Origin: an uncultured SAR86 cluster bacterium
GTDB lineage: Bacteria; Pseudomonadota; Gammaproteobacteria; Magnimaribacterales; AG-339-G14
Direction: 5' to 3'
DNA length: 64,000 nucleotides
Assembly (NCBI GenBank): GCA_902614235.1
Contig: CACMKG010000003.1
Coordinates: 56,522-120,521 of the forward strand
Both the position numbers and the translations under genes were made by a program. Shown here in pieces: positions 33,184 through 41,398 of this stretch (positions within the stretch are counted from its first letter, which is position 1; each line of letters begins with the position of its first letter). The notes beneath the pieces are model-generated. The model saw only the letters and a list, made by a program, of their open reading frames with translations, was not told the origin of the DNA and searched no databases.

Positions 33184-34978
33184 AAGAAATATTATTACAG
33201 GATCCATTTATTATTTAAAATTATTTCAAGGATATATTGGTTTTAAAATATATATAGTTTTTGCTCTTACATTATTTGCTGCATTTTCCGAAGGATTTGG
33301 TTTTGTGATGATTCTCCCCCTTTTAGAATCACTTGATGGCAATATAAAAGAGCAATCTGGAATAGTTGGAGATACTTTAGAATTTATCAATTATATATTT
33401 GGATTAGAAAATAGTGTTTTATCTTTGTTGCTAATAATTACTTTCGCTTTTATCATAAAAGGGATAGTTTTATTTTTTGCACTTTCTTCAATTGCAATCA
33501 TGTCGGCAAACCTTCATAGAAATTTACAAACCAAATTACTTCAAAATTACTCTGAAATGAAATATGAATATTATTCTAGTCGAGACACCGGACATTTTGT
33601 AAATGTTATGAATATTCAAATCGCAGGCGTGGTAAAAGCTTTAAATGGAATTATGAATACGATTTCACAAGTAGTAGCCGGTATCGCTTATTTAATAATG
33701 GCTTTTATTGTGGCCTGGAAATTTGGACTTATGGCGGCGTTAATAGGAATATTTATGCTAATAGTTTTTACTCAATTAAATAATTATGTCAGAACTATTT
33801 CTTCTCAATTTTCTTTAGAAAAAAGCTTTCAAACTCAATACATAGTTCAGTACCTTCAGTCCTTTAAATATTTAATATCTACTGCTCAGACTAACAAACT
33901 TTCGGAAAAATTTATTACCACAGTGAAGAATATAGCCAATTTTCAAATAAAAATGGGAATGGCGGCAGTTTTTACTCGATCTTTAAGAGAGCCAATTGCA
34001 GTCGTAGCAATTATGCTCATTATATTTTTTCAACTGGTAGTAATTGGCGATTCATTAGGCCCTATTTTAGTAGCAATAATGCTTTTCTATAGAGCTTTGA
34101 ATGCTATTCAATTTGTACAGCAATCATGGCAACTTACTTTGGATAATTCGGGCAGTGTTGAGTTGGTGAATCAAGAATTTACTTATCAAGATGAAAATTC
34201 ATCTCCAAACTCCTCGAAAAAAATATTTCCCTTACAAGAATCAGTTGTGTTAAGAAATGTTTATTTTAAATACGAATCCGCAAATAATTATGCGATAAAA
34301 AACTTAAACTTTCGCATTGAAGCTAACGATTCAATTGCACTGATAGGAGGATCTGGAGCAGGAAAATCAACTATTGCCGATATTATAACTAGATCGCTTA
34401 TTCCAGAAAAAGGGGATGTTTATATTGATGGAGTGCCTTTAAGAGAGTCTGATATGCGGACTTGGAGGCAACAAATAGGATATGTCTCACAAAACACTGT
34501 TATGTTTGATGATTCTATCGAAAATAATATTTCAATGTGGGATAAAACCATTTCTAAGGATGAAAGAATTATTAAAATCAAGAAGTGCTCTGAACAAGCA
34601 AATATTCATGATTTTATTTCAGACCTTCCAGAACAATATTTAACTCAAGTAGGTGATAGGGGAATAAGATTGTCTGGAGGCCAAATTCAAAGACTATTCA
34701 TAGCTAGAGAACTCTATAGAGATCCTAAATTGCTAATTTTAGATGAAGCAACTAGTTCGCTTGACACTGAATCTGAAGAATTTATTCAAGAAAGTATAAA
34801 TAAATTGAAAGGAAAGGTTACTTTATTGATTATAGCTCATAGACTTTCCACCATAAGAAATGTTGACTATTTATATGTTTTAGAAAAAGGAGAAATTATT
34901 GAAGAAGGAACATACGATGTTCTTAGAAATAAAAATAATTCTGTATTACAAAAACTAATATCCAAACAGAATTTATAA
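33176..34978 (+). CDS. ABC transporter with fused membrane and ATPase domains, candidate glycan-lipid flippase
   Basis: This is a 600-residue half-transporter of the MsbA/PglK type in the inner membrane. The first 330 or so residues hold about six helices; the first is followed by AFSEGFGFVMILPLLESL, like the start of PglK-type flippases. The ATPase domain has Walker A GGSGAGKST (about 389-397), a Q-loop near VSQNTVMFDD, the signature LSGGQIQR (about 500), Walker B LLILDEATSSLD and the switch His in IIAHRLST. No Wzx-type flippase is seen in the window, so this could carry the lipid-linked glycan across the membrane, as PglK does in Campylobacter. MsbA for lipid A is the other option, but the location argues against it. 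Confidence 0.85.
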   Translation: MDRRNIITGSIYYLKLFQGYIGFKIYIVFALTLFAAFSEGFGFVMILPLLESLDGNIKEQSGIVGDTLEFINYIFGLENSVLSLLLIITFAFIIKGIVLFFALSSIAIMSANLHRNLQTKLLQNYSEMKYEYYSSRDTGHFVNVMNIQIAGVVKALNGIMNTISQVVAGIAYLIMAFIVAWKFGLMAALIGIFMLIVFTQLNNYVRTISSQFSLEKSFQTQYIVQYLQSFKYLISTAQTNKLSEKFITTVKNIANFQIKMGMAAVFTRSLREPIAVVAIMLIIFFQLVVIGDSLGPILVAIMLFYRALNAIQFVQQSWQLTLDNSGSVELVNQEFTYQDENSSPNSSKKIFPLQESVVLRNVYFKYESANNYAIKNLNFRIEANDSIALIGGSGAGKSTIADIITRSLIPEKGDVYIDGVPLRESDMRTWRQQIGYVSQNTVMFDDSIENNISMWDKTISKDERIIKIKKCSEQANIHDFISDLPEQYLTQVGDRGIRLSGGQIQRLFIARELYRDPKLLILDEATSSLDTESEEFIQESINKLKGKVTLLIIAHRLSTIRNVDYLYVLEKGEIIEEGTYDVLRNKNNSVLQKLISKQNL

Positions 34979-34984
34979 AAAAAC

Positions 34985-36046
34985 ATGAAAATAAAAAATA
35001 AAAAAATAGGTATTAACTATCCAACTTATTTCATTGCTGAGATTGGTTCAAACTTTGATGGAAAAATAACTAGAGCCAAGGACCTTATCAAATTGGCGGC
35101 TGAAAATGACGCAGACGCAGTTAAATTTCAACACTATACTGCAGAAACTCTTGTAAGCGAAAGAGGATTTAAAGATCTAAAAGAAAACGTTAAAACGCAT
35201 CAATCTAAATGGGAAAAATCGGTCTCAGAGACTTATGATAAAGCATCATTAAATAAAGAATGGACTGAAGAGTTATCTGAAACAGCTCATGAAAATGAAT
35301 TGGGTTTTATTACAAGTCCCTATTCTTTAGATCTTGTCGATTATGTAGAACCATATGTCGATGCATATAAAATTGGATCTGGAGATATAACTTTCAATGA
35401 AATTTTAAAAAAAGTAGCAAAAAAAAATATGCCAACTATTCTTGCATCCGGAGCTTCGGAAATGAAAGAAGTAAAAAATGCTATAAAAATATTAACTAAA
35501 GAAAATACAGATTTATGTTTAATGCAGTGTAATACAAACTACGAAGGAAAAGTAGAAAGTTCAAAATATCAAAATTTATGCGTCTTAAACACATTTAAAA
35601 AAAATTTTCCAAATATTACGTTGGGATTAAGTTGCCACTTACCAAATTCGCTCAGTGTTTTAGCTTCAATTGTTTTTGGATCAAGAGTTATTGAGAAACA
35701 CTTTACTGACGACAGAGAAAGAGTTGGTCCGGATCACGGTTTTGCAATTATGCCAAAAGAATGGAAAAAAATGATTGAAGATGTGAGGCTAATAGAAAGC
35801 ATGATGGGCGATGGGAAAAAAGTTGTTGAAAAAAACGAAGAAATGACTGTTATAGTTCAACAAAGATGTATCAGGGCAAAAAGAAAAATTAACAAGGGAG
35901 AAAGGGTTAAAAAAGAATTAATAAATTTTTTAAGACCTTGCCCAAAAAATGCTGTTAAGCCTTACAATTTAAATTTAATTATTGGCAAAGAACTAATAAA
36001 AGAGGTGGAAGAAGGTGAACACATTACTTTGGATCATATAATTTAG
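34985..36046 (+). CDS. NeuB-family nonulosonic acid synthase with SAF domain
   Basis: This is a full-length (353 residues) sialic-acid-type synthase. The TIM barrel starts with FIAEIGSNFDGKITRAKDLI and has AVKFQHYTAETLV, FITSPYSLDLVDYV, YKIGSGDI, MQCNTNYEG and the loop EKHFTDDRERVGPDHGFAI, which binds the substrate and phosphoenolpyruvate. Residues from about 285 form the SAF antifreeze-like domain (VQQRCIRAKRKINKGERV...LRPC). It follows the ABC transporter by 6 bases and precedes the dehydratase gene. The type (Neu, Leg or Pse) is not clear from the sequence. With its shorter paralogue at 28984 it suggests that two different nonulosonic acids, or one synthase with an extra partner, are made. 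Confidence 0.9.
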   Translation: MKIKNKKIGINYPTYFIAEIGSNFDGKITRAKDLIKLAAENDADAVKFQHYTAETLVSERGFKDLKENVKTHQSKWEKSVSETYDKASLNKEWTEELSETAHENELGFITSPYSLDLVDYVEPYVDAYKIGSGDITFNEILKKVAKKNMPTILASGASEMKEVKNAIKILTKENTDLCLMQCNTNYEGKVESSKYQNLCVLNTFKKNFPNITLGLSCHLPNSLSVLASIVFGSRVIEKHFTDDRERVGPDHGFAIMPKEWKKMIEDVRLIESMMGDGKKVVEKNEEMTVIVQQRCIRAKRKINKGERVKKELINFLRPCPKNAVKPYNLNLIIGKELIKEVEEGEHITLDHII

Positions 36047-36051
36047 AAAAT

Positions 36052-37047
36052 ATGAAAAGAATTTTAGTTACAGGAGCCTGCGGATCTATTGGCGAGGAAT
36101 TGGTTTCAAAGTTAATTAGAGATGGTTTTAAAGTTTGTGCATTCGATAATAGTGAAGATCGTTTATTTCATTTAAATAAAAAGTTTTATAAGCATAAAAA
36201 CTCTGAAAACTTGAGAATTTTTTTGGGCGATATAAGAGATAAAGACCGACTATTCCAAGCAATGCAAGGGATTGAGGAAATATATCATTGCGCAGCTCTT
36301 AAACATGTTGAATTAAGTGAATATAATCCATTTGAGGCTTTAAAAACTAACGTAATTGGAACTAATAATTTAATTGAGGTTGCCCAAGAAAATAAAGTAA
36401 AAAAAATATTATTTACTAGTAGCGATAAAGCGGTTAATCCCTCTAGCATGATGGGCACAACTAAATTATTAGGAGAAAAGCTTGCAATAAGTGCAAATAA
36501 TTACACAGGTTCGGATGATATCAGGTTTGGGTGTGTAAGATTTGGAAATGTTTGGAATACAAACGGCTCTGTAGGTCCAATATTTAAAAACCAAATAAAT
36601 TTAAATAAGGATTTAACTTTAACTAATAAATTAATGTCTAGATTTTTCTTTACTAAAGAAGAAGCAGTAAATCTCTGTATAAATGCGTGTAATTCATTAA
36701 TTGGAGGAGAAATTTTTGTCTCTGATATGGGAGTTGCAAAATTAGGCGACATTGCAGACGAATTTAATAAATATAACAAAAAGATAAAAATAAAAGAAAT
36801 AGGAGCTCATGCAGGAGAAAAATTGTACGAAGAGCTTTTTACAGAAATAGAAGGAGAAAGAGCTTATCGATATAAAGGAATGTATGTAATTATTCCGGAA
36901 AATATTGATAAAAAATCAACAAGATACATAAAACTTTTAAAAACTTATAAAAAAGGAAAGCCTGTTTCAATCGCTTTAAGATCTGATTCCCCTTTGACCA
37001 AGAGGGTAAATATAAAAAAATTAGTAAAAGTGTTAATGCATGAATAA
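36052..37047 (+). CDS. Nucleotide-sugar dehydratase/epimerase, polysaccharide biosynthesis (CapD/PseB/LegB) family
   Basis: This is a 331-residue extended SDR of the Polysacc_synt_2 group, which includes UDP-GlcNAc 4,6-dehydratases and related epimerases. The Rossmann motif is VTGACGSIGEELV near residue 6. LGDIRDKDRL and HCAALKHVELSEYNP are diagnostic of this group. The active site reads TSSDKAVNPSSMMGTTKLLGE, where the usual Tyr of Tyr-x3-Lys is Met, as in membrane-bound WbpM/PglF-type enzymes. It lies between NeuB and a gene of unknown role, so it may carry out the first step toward a 6-deoxy nonulosonic acid. It overlaps the next gene by 8 bases. Confidence 0.82.
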   Translation: MKRILVTGACGSIGEELVSKLIRDGFKVCAFDNSEDRLFHLNKKFYKHKNSENLRIFLGDIRDKDRLFQAMQGIEEIYHCAALKHVELSEYNPFEALKTNVIGTNNLIEVAQENKVKKILFTSSDKAVNPSSMMGTTKLLGEKLAISANNYTGSDDIRFGCVRFGNVWNTNGSVGPIFKNQINLNKDLTLTNKLMSRFFFTKEEAVNLCINACNSLIGGEIFVSDMGVAKLGDIADEFNKYNKKIKIKEIGAHAGEKLYEELFTEIEGERAYRYKGMYVIIPENIDKKSTRYIKLLKTYKKGKPVSIALRSDSPLTKRVNIKKLVKVLMHE

Positions 37048-37765
37048 TAATTTAGCTCGGCTGAGAGTAGTAAAAAAAAAGTATGAAGAAGTAGGGAAAC
37101 TTATTCTCAAGGAAAATGATTTTAAAAAAGAAAATTTAAAATCCTCAAGAAGCCTATTTTTAAAAGATTCAATTTTAAGAAAAAAACCCACCCCTATAGA
37201 TGTAGATCTTTATGCTATTTTATCCGGCATAAGCTTTAGAAAAAAGGACTTAGAATTTTTAGAAAATATAAGAAATAAAATAGAAAACATTATTAAAGAA
37301 GAAACTTTTTTTCTAGTTAAACCAGAAAATATGGGTGTCGAATATTCAATTTTAAAATGGCCAGAAGACAAGTTAGATATAGAAGTTTTAAACAAGGCTA
37401 AGCAAGTTCTGCAAGATTGGAAGGTAAAACCATTTTTTTTAACAATTTTTGGAATTCAACTTCATTTAGATGGCTGCATAATTTTGAAGGGTATAGATAC
37501 AAAAAATGAGATAAAAGATTTTAGGTCCATGCTAAAAAGTAAAATAAGAAAAATTCCAGATCGCCAATCAGAATGGACCCATATTCCACTTGGAAGAATT
37601 CTTGCCCCTATAGGAAAAGAAAAAATGAAAATATTAAAAAATTTCTTTCATGATTTAGATAAAAACTTAAACTATGATTTGTTGATAAAAGAAGTTCATC
37701 TTGTAAGGGAAAAGCAGTGGTATATGGAAAAAAAGAGTTATTTACTAACAAAGAAATTTGAATGA
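37040..37765 (+). CDS. Uncharacterised protein, faint likeness to 2H (LigT-like) phosphoesterases
   Basis: This 241-residue soluble protein is not recognised with confidence. It starts with a helical charged stretch; the rest alternates strands and helices. KPFFLTIFGIQLHLDGCIILKG, then SEWTHIPLGRILAPIG and EVHLVREKQWYMEKKSY, resemble the layout of 2'-5' RNA ligase-type 2H phosphoesterases, where a His-x-Thr motif recurs. Here only His-Ile-Pro is seen and the first motif is missing, so catalytic activity is doubtful. The gene is locked between the dehydratase (8-base overlap) and the SDR (4-base overlap), so it must be translated with them and probably takes part in the same sugar pathway. Confidence 0.5.
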   Translation: MNNNLARLRVVKKKYEEVGKLILKENDFKKENLKSSRSLFLKDSILRKKPTPIDVDLYAILSGISFRKKDLEFLENIRNKIENIIKEETFFLVKPENMGVEYSILKWPEDKLDIEVLNKAKQVLQDWKVKPFFLTIFGIQLHLDGCIILKGIDTKNEIKDFRSMLKSKIRKIPDRQSEWTHIPLGRILAPIGKEKMKILKNFFHDLDKNLNYDLLIKEVHLVREKQWYMEKKSYLLTKKFE

Positions 37766-38538
37766 AAGATAAAAAAAATTTATTTTCACTAGAAAAAAAG
37801 GTAGCACTTGTTATTGGTGGACAAGGAAAGTTGGGTTCAGAAATTTGTCTCGCTCTTTCCAGACAGGGAGCAAAAGTAATTTCTGCAAGTAGGTCAAAAA
37901 ATCTTAAAAAAGATTTATCAAGAAAATTTGAAAACTTATCAGTCGAATATATTCAAATGGATGCTTCAAATGAAAAAGAGGTAAAAAGAATCGCTAAGTT
38001 AATAGAAAAAAAATATGGAAATATTGATATTTTAGTAAATAGTGCCTCATGGAGACCCATGAATAAGTTTATGAAAGATTCTGTAAAAAATTGGGAAAAA
38101 TCTCTTCAAGTAAATGGATCTTCTCTTTTTGTACCATCTAGAATTATTGGAGAAAAAATGGCATCAAATAGAAAAGGAAGCATCATAAATATCTCTTCAA
38201 TTTATGGCTTAAACGCTCCACCAATGTCCATATATGAAGGTAGTGACTTCATTACTGAGCCAGACTACCCTTTTTTAAAGTTTGGCTGTGTAGGCTTATC
38301 TAAATATCTAAGTTCATATTTCGCAAAAGATAATGTTAGAGTAAATGTAATTGCCCCGGGAGGAATTGAGAATGATCAGTCGTCAATATTTAAAAGAAAA
38401 TATAATAAAATGACTCCTATGGGAAAAATGGCTTCCGCAGATGACATTACTGGTTCAGTTATATTTTTAGCAAGTGATCAATCAAAATATATTACAGGAG
38501 TGGTATTACCCGTCGATGGGGGCTGGTCTTCCGTTTGA
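37762..38538 (+). CDS. Short-chain dehydrogenase/reductase, PtmA-like
   Basis: This 258-residue classical SDR has the NAD(P)-binding loop VIGGQGKLGSEICLAL (about 14-29) and the NNAG-like VNSASWRP. SSIYGL holds the catalytic Ser. The Tyr-x3-Lys position is unclear: after the serine region the sequence reads YPFLKFGCVGLSKYLSSY, with Lys in KFG near the expected place. The C-terminal VLPVDGGWS is standard. The closest functional idea is PtmA, an SDR found in flagellin legionaminic acid loci of Campylobacter next to NeuA-type genes. The context here is the same. The exact reaction is not known. Confidence 0.82.
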   Translation: MKDKKNLFSLEKKVALVIGGQGKLGSEICLALSRQGAKVISASRSKNLKKDLSRKFENLSVEYIQMDASNEKEVKRIAKLIEKKYGNIDILVNSASWRPMNKFMKDSVKNWEKSLQVNGSSLFVPSRIIGEKMASNRKGSIINISSIYGLNAPPMSIYEGSDFITEPDYPFLKFGCVGLSKYLSSYFAKDNVRVNVIAPGGIENDQSSIFKRKYNKMTPMGKMASADDITGSVIFLASDQSKYITGVVLPVDGGWSSV

Positions 38539-38565
38539 ATCTTACATAATAGATTAGGTGTTAAA

Positions 38566-39297
38566 TTGGAAACTTTAATTATTATCCAAGCAAGGATGAA
38601 TTCAAAAAGACTTCCTGGAAAAGTTTTGTTAAATATTTTAGACAAGCCTAGTATTATTTATCAGGTAGACAGAGTTAAAAAATTAGTAGATAAAAAAATA
38701 AAACTATTAGTCGCAACTACCAATAACAAAAAAGATGATGTTTTATGCGATGTATTACTAAAAAATAATGTTCCTTTCTATAGAGGCTTAGAAAACGACG
38801 TTCTGCAAAGGTTTGTAGACTGTTCAAAAAAATATAAACCTAAATTTATAATCAGATTAAATGCTGATTGCCCTTTAATATGCCCAAAAGTTATTTTCGA
38901 TGTTATAGAGATTTTAAGAAATAAAAAAGATATAGACTATGCATCTACAATTTTAGATGAAACTTTTCCGTTGGGAATGCATGTTGAAGGAATTAAATAT
39001 GAAGTTCTTTTAAAAATAAATAAATCAGATCTTAAGGATGAAGAGAGAGAGCATGTGACCCCGAAAATATATCGAAATCCTAATACTTTTAAATTGTTCT
39101 CTTTAAAAAATGTAAAAAATTACAGCAGATTTAGAATTACAATTGATTACAAAGAAGATTTGGAAGTAATAAATAAAATAGCTAAGCATTTTTTAAATAA
39201 AGATTTTTTTTGTGATGATATAACAAGTTTTCTCAGTAATAATTCAAAGATCTCTAAAATAAATTCCTTTTTGATGAAACAACAAAAACTTGATTAG
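38566..39297 (+). CDS. Cytidylyltransferase of the SpsF / acylneuraminate cytidylyltransferase family
   Basis: The protein is 243 residues, starting at TTG 38566 directly before the family opening ETLIIIQARMNSKRLPGKVL, which binds CTP. LVATTNNKKDDVL, LENDVLQRFVDC and RLNADCPLICPKVI follow, as in SpsF proteins of spore-coat and surface-sugar loci. The late FRITIDYKEDLEVINKI is also typical. SpsF activates a sugar acid or related compound with CTP. Because a NeuA-type enzyme is also present (30483), the locus has two activating enzymes. It lies 27 bases after the SDR gene and 2 bases before the transferase-like gene at 39300. Confidence 0.85.
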   Translation: METLIIIQARMNSKRLPGKVLLNILDKPSIIYQVDRVKKLVDKKIKLLVATTNNKKDDVLCDVLLKNNVPFYRGLENDVLQRFVDCSKKYKPKFIIRLNADCPLICPKVIFDVIEILRNKKDIDYASTILDETFPLGMHVEGIKYEVLLKINKSDLKDEEREHVTPKIYRNPNTFKLFSLKNVKNYSRFRITIDYKEDLEVINKIAKHFLNKDFFCDDITSFLSNNSKISKINSFLMKQQKLD

Positions 39298-39299
39298 CG

Positions 39300-40610
39300 A
39301 TGACAAAGTTTAAAAAGAAAGCAACTGATATTTTTATTAAAAATGTTAAAAAAGAAAAAAACCTTAGCGAACATAACGCACAAATTCTAGCAAATATAGT
39401 AGATTTTTGGTTTTTTCATCTAGAAGTCTATATTTCTGAATTTTCTTTTGAAAAATTAGAATTGCTTATAAAAGAAAATAAATTTAATTTGTCTTTGCAA
39501 AGAACAATACAAAACGAAGTATACGGATATGAAAAGTTAAATAAAAAATTTACTAAAAAAAAATTTGTTTATAAATTTACTAATAAATATTTAGTTTTGA
39601 TATTATTATTTTTTTTAAATCATGAGATTTTTTTATCAGGCTCTGGCCATAAATGTTCAAAAATTAAAAGTAGACTGTCCAATTATTTTATTTCTTTTTT
39701 TTTAGAAAATAAATCTCTTAAAGTATCTAAAAAACTTAAAAATAATTTTTTTTATGATTTAGAGAATAAAAAAATTTACCAAAAAAAGGATCTTGCATTT
39801 ATTAAAGACATAATCCCTGATATTTTTTTTATGGAAAATATCTCAAAAAACTATTTCTTCAATTCTATTAAAATAAATTGTTCACCTTCAATTTTTGTTG
39901 AAGATGAAAAATATTTACCTCTGCTTTATTTATTTAATTTAGTCGAAATAAAAGGCTTTCAACATGGAGGAGGCTATGGAGTTTGGAAAGATCATGCATT
40001 AGAAGAGTATGAAAAAAAAATTTCTAAATCCTATAATCTTTGGTTTCCTCATTCTCCGAAAAGTGAAATCGGAAGATATGATTATCTAACTACAAATAAA
40101 TATTATAACTTATCAAAAGTTTATTGGGTTGGAAGAACAGCTCACTCAAAATATATGAATAATTTCATTCCAAATTATCTAAAAAAAAATGAAATAAACA
40201 AAGTCTTACATAGAATTGACGATATTTTTTTCTCTTTAGATGAATTTTATTACCTACCTGGAATTAAAAAGGATTGGCTGCCCAATAAATCGAAAGTACG
40301 TGATCATGAGCAGAATGCAGAAAAAATAATTTTAAAAAGAGACGTTCTTATATTTGATTGCTTTTATTCTAGTCTTATTTATTTCGCAATAAAAAATAAG
40401 ATAGTTTTTTATATAATAATTTCAAAAACTTCTATGGAAGGACTTAATCCAATGTTTCTAAATTGGTTAGAAATTTTGCACAAGAATAATTTTTTATATT
40501 TTATTGAAGAAAATAAAATGCAAAGCTTGTATGAAAAAATCAATCTAATGACGAAAAACAATATTGTCTTTCAAAAAGAAAAAAAGAAATTAGAGGAAAT
40601 CAATAGTTAA
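39300..40610 (+). CDS. Putative transferase, LIC12162-like
   Basis: This 436-residue protein contains EIKGFQHGGGYGVWKDHALEEYEKKISKSYNLWF split over about residues 218-252. The QHGGGYG plus following Glu-rich and aromatic pattern is the hallmark I know from the LIC12162-family putative transferases, which are often near sialic-acid-like synthesis genes. The family usually runs to about 550-600 residues, so this copy is shorter. The C-terminal half has a VLIFDCFYSSLIYFAIKN stretch like the donor domain of GT-B enzymes. It ends the nonulosonic operon, running tail to tail into the formyltransferase gene with a 4-base overlap. It may transfer the CMP-activated sugar; this is inference. Confidence 0.55.
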   Translation: MTKFKKKATDIFIKNVKKEKNLSEHNAQILANIVDFWFFHLEVYISEFSFEKLELLIKENKFNLSLQRTIQNEVYGYEKLNKKFTKKKFVYKFTNKYLVLILLFFLNHEIFLSGSGHKCSKIKSRLSNYFISFFLENKSLKVSKKLKNNFFYDLENKKIYQKKDLAFIKDIIPDIFFMENISKNYFFNSIKINCSPSIFVEDEKYLPLLYLFNLVEIKGFQHGGGYGVWKDHALEEYEKKISKSYNLWFPHSPKSEIGRYDYLTTNKYYNLSKVYWVGRTAHSKYMNNFIPNYLKKNEINKVLHRIDDIFFSLDEFYYLPGIKKDWLPNKSKVRDHEQNAEKIILKRDVLIFDCFYSSLIYFAIKNKIVFYIIISKTSMEGLNPMFLNWLEILHKNNFLYFIEENKMQSLYEKINLMTKNNIVFQKEKKKLEEINS

Positions 40611-41398
40611 ATGCTGTTAATAAGGTTAGGCTCTTTACCTTTAATTTCTCCTGAAATAACCATATCTACTATTTTATCTTCATATAAGTTATAGATTAAG
40701 CTTAAGTGTTCAGGACGCCAATCGCTTCCTTTAAATATTTTTCCAGTATTTTTTTGAGCAATTCCTTTTGGCAATTTATTTAAATTAATTATTTTAAGTT
40801 TTTCCTTTAAAATCATTGTGAATATTTTAATATTTCTTGCAGAAAGCATATGAAGTGTATCTCCCTTAACCATAGAGGAAGCACTTTGAAAAATAATATT
40901 TCCTCCATCTATTCTGCTTGAAGTTTCGTGGAGAGTAACACCTGTCATTTGGGGTTCTAAAAAATAACTTGGCCAGAAATGAGTTATTACTCCTCTATAA
41001 TTTGGAGATAACCCACCATGGGCATTCCAAAAAATAGAATTTTTAAACTCTAGAAACTTGTCTGATAATTTATGACATCCATAAGAGATAATTAATTTAG
41101 GATTTTTTTCAATTATGAATTTGAAAGTTTCCTTAGAATTTAAATTATTTTTATCTGTTTTATGAATAGAAACGTTTTCAATTTTTGAGAAGCCAAAAAA
41201 ATCCTCTTCTACTTCTGCGCGAGAATTGAAATGATATTTATAAAGATTTTTTAAATTTCTTGAAAGGTATTTTGGTGATCTTTGAATAAAATCTTCTCTT
41301 TTTTCTCTTATCCAACCCGAAACTAACCCTGTTTCAATTAAATTTTTAACAAAAAACCTATGTCTTGGGTGATCCCCGGTTATCAAAATAATACTCAC
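40607..41398 (-). CDS. Formyltransferase family protein (sugar N-formyl or similar)
   Basis: This 263-residue protein belongs to the formyltransferase family that uses N10-formyltetrahydrofolate. The core FWNAHGGLSPNYRGVITHFWP carries the catalytic Asn125 and His127, and the later SSRIDGGNIIF carries Asp164. It lacks the C-terminal domain of methionyl-tRNA formyltransferase. In surface-sugar loci such proteins N-formylate amino sugars, for example 4-amino-6-deoxy sugars. The gene is translated with the DUF4910 gene upstream of it on the minus strand, the start codon overlapping that stop by 4 bases. It converges with the plus-strand gene at 39300. Confidence 0.83.
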   Translation of the reverse strand: MSIILITGDHPRHRFFVKNLIETGLVSGWIREKREDFIQRSPKYLSRNLKNLYKYHFNSRAEVEEDFFGFSKIENVSIHKTDKNNLNSKETFKFIIEKNPKLIISYGCHKLSDKFLEFKNSIFWNAHGGLSPNYRGVITHFWPSYFLEPQMTGVTLHETSSRIDGGNIIFQSASSMVKGDTLHMLSARNIKIFTMILKEKLKIINLNKLPKGIAQKNTGKIFKGSDWRPEHLSLIYNLYEDKIVDMVISGEIKGKEPNLINSI

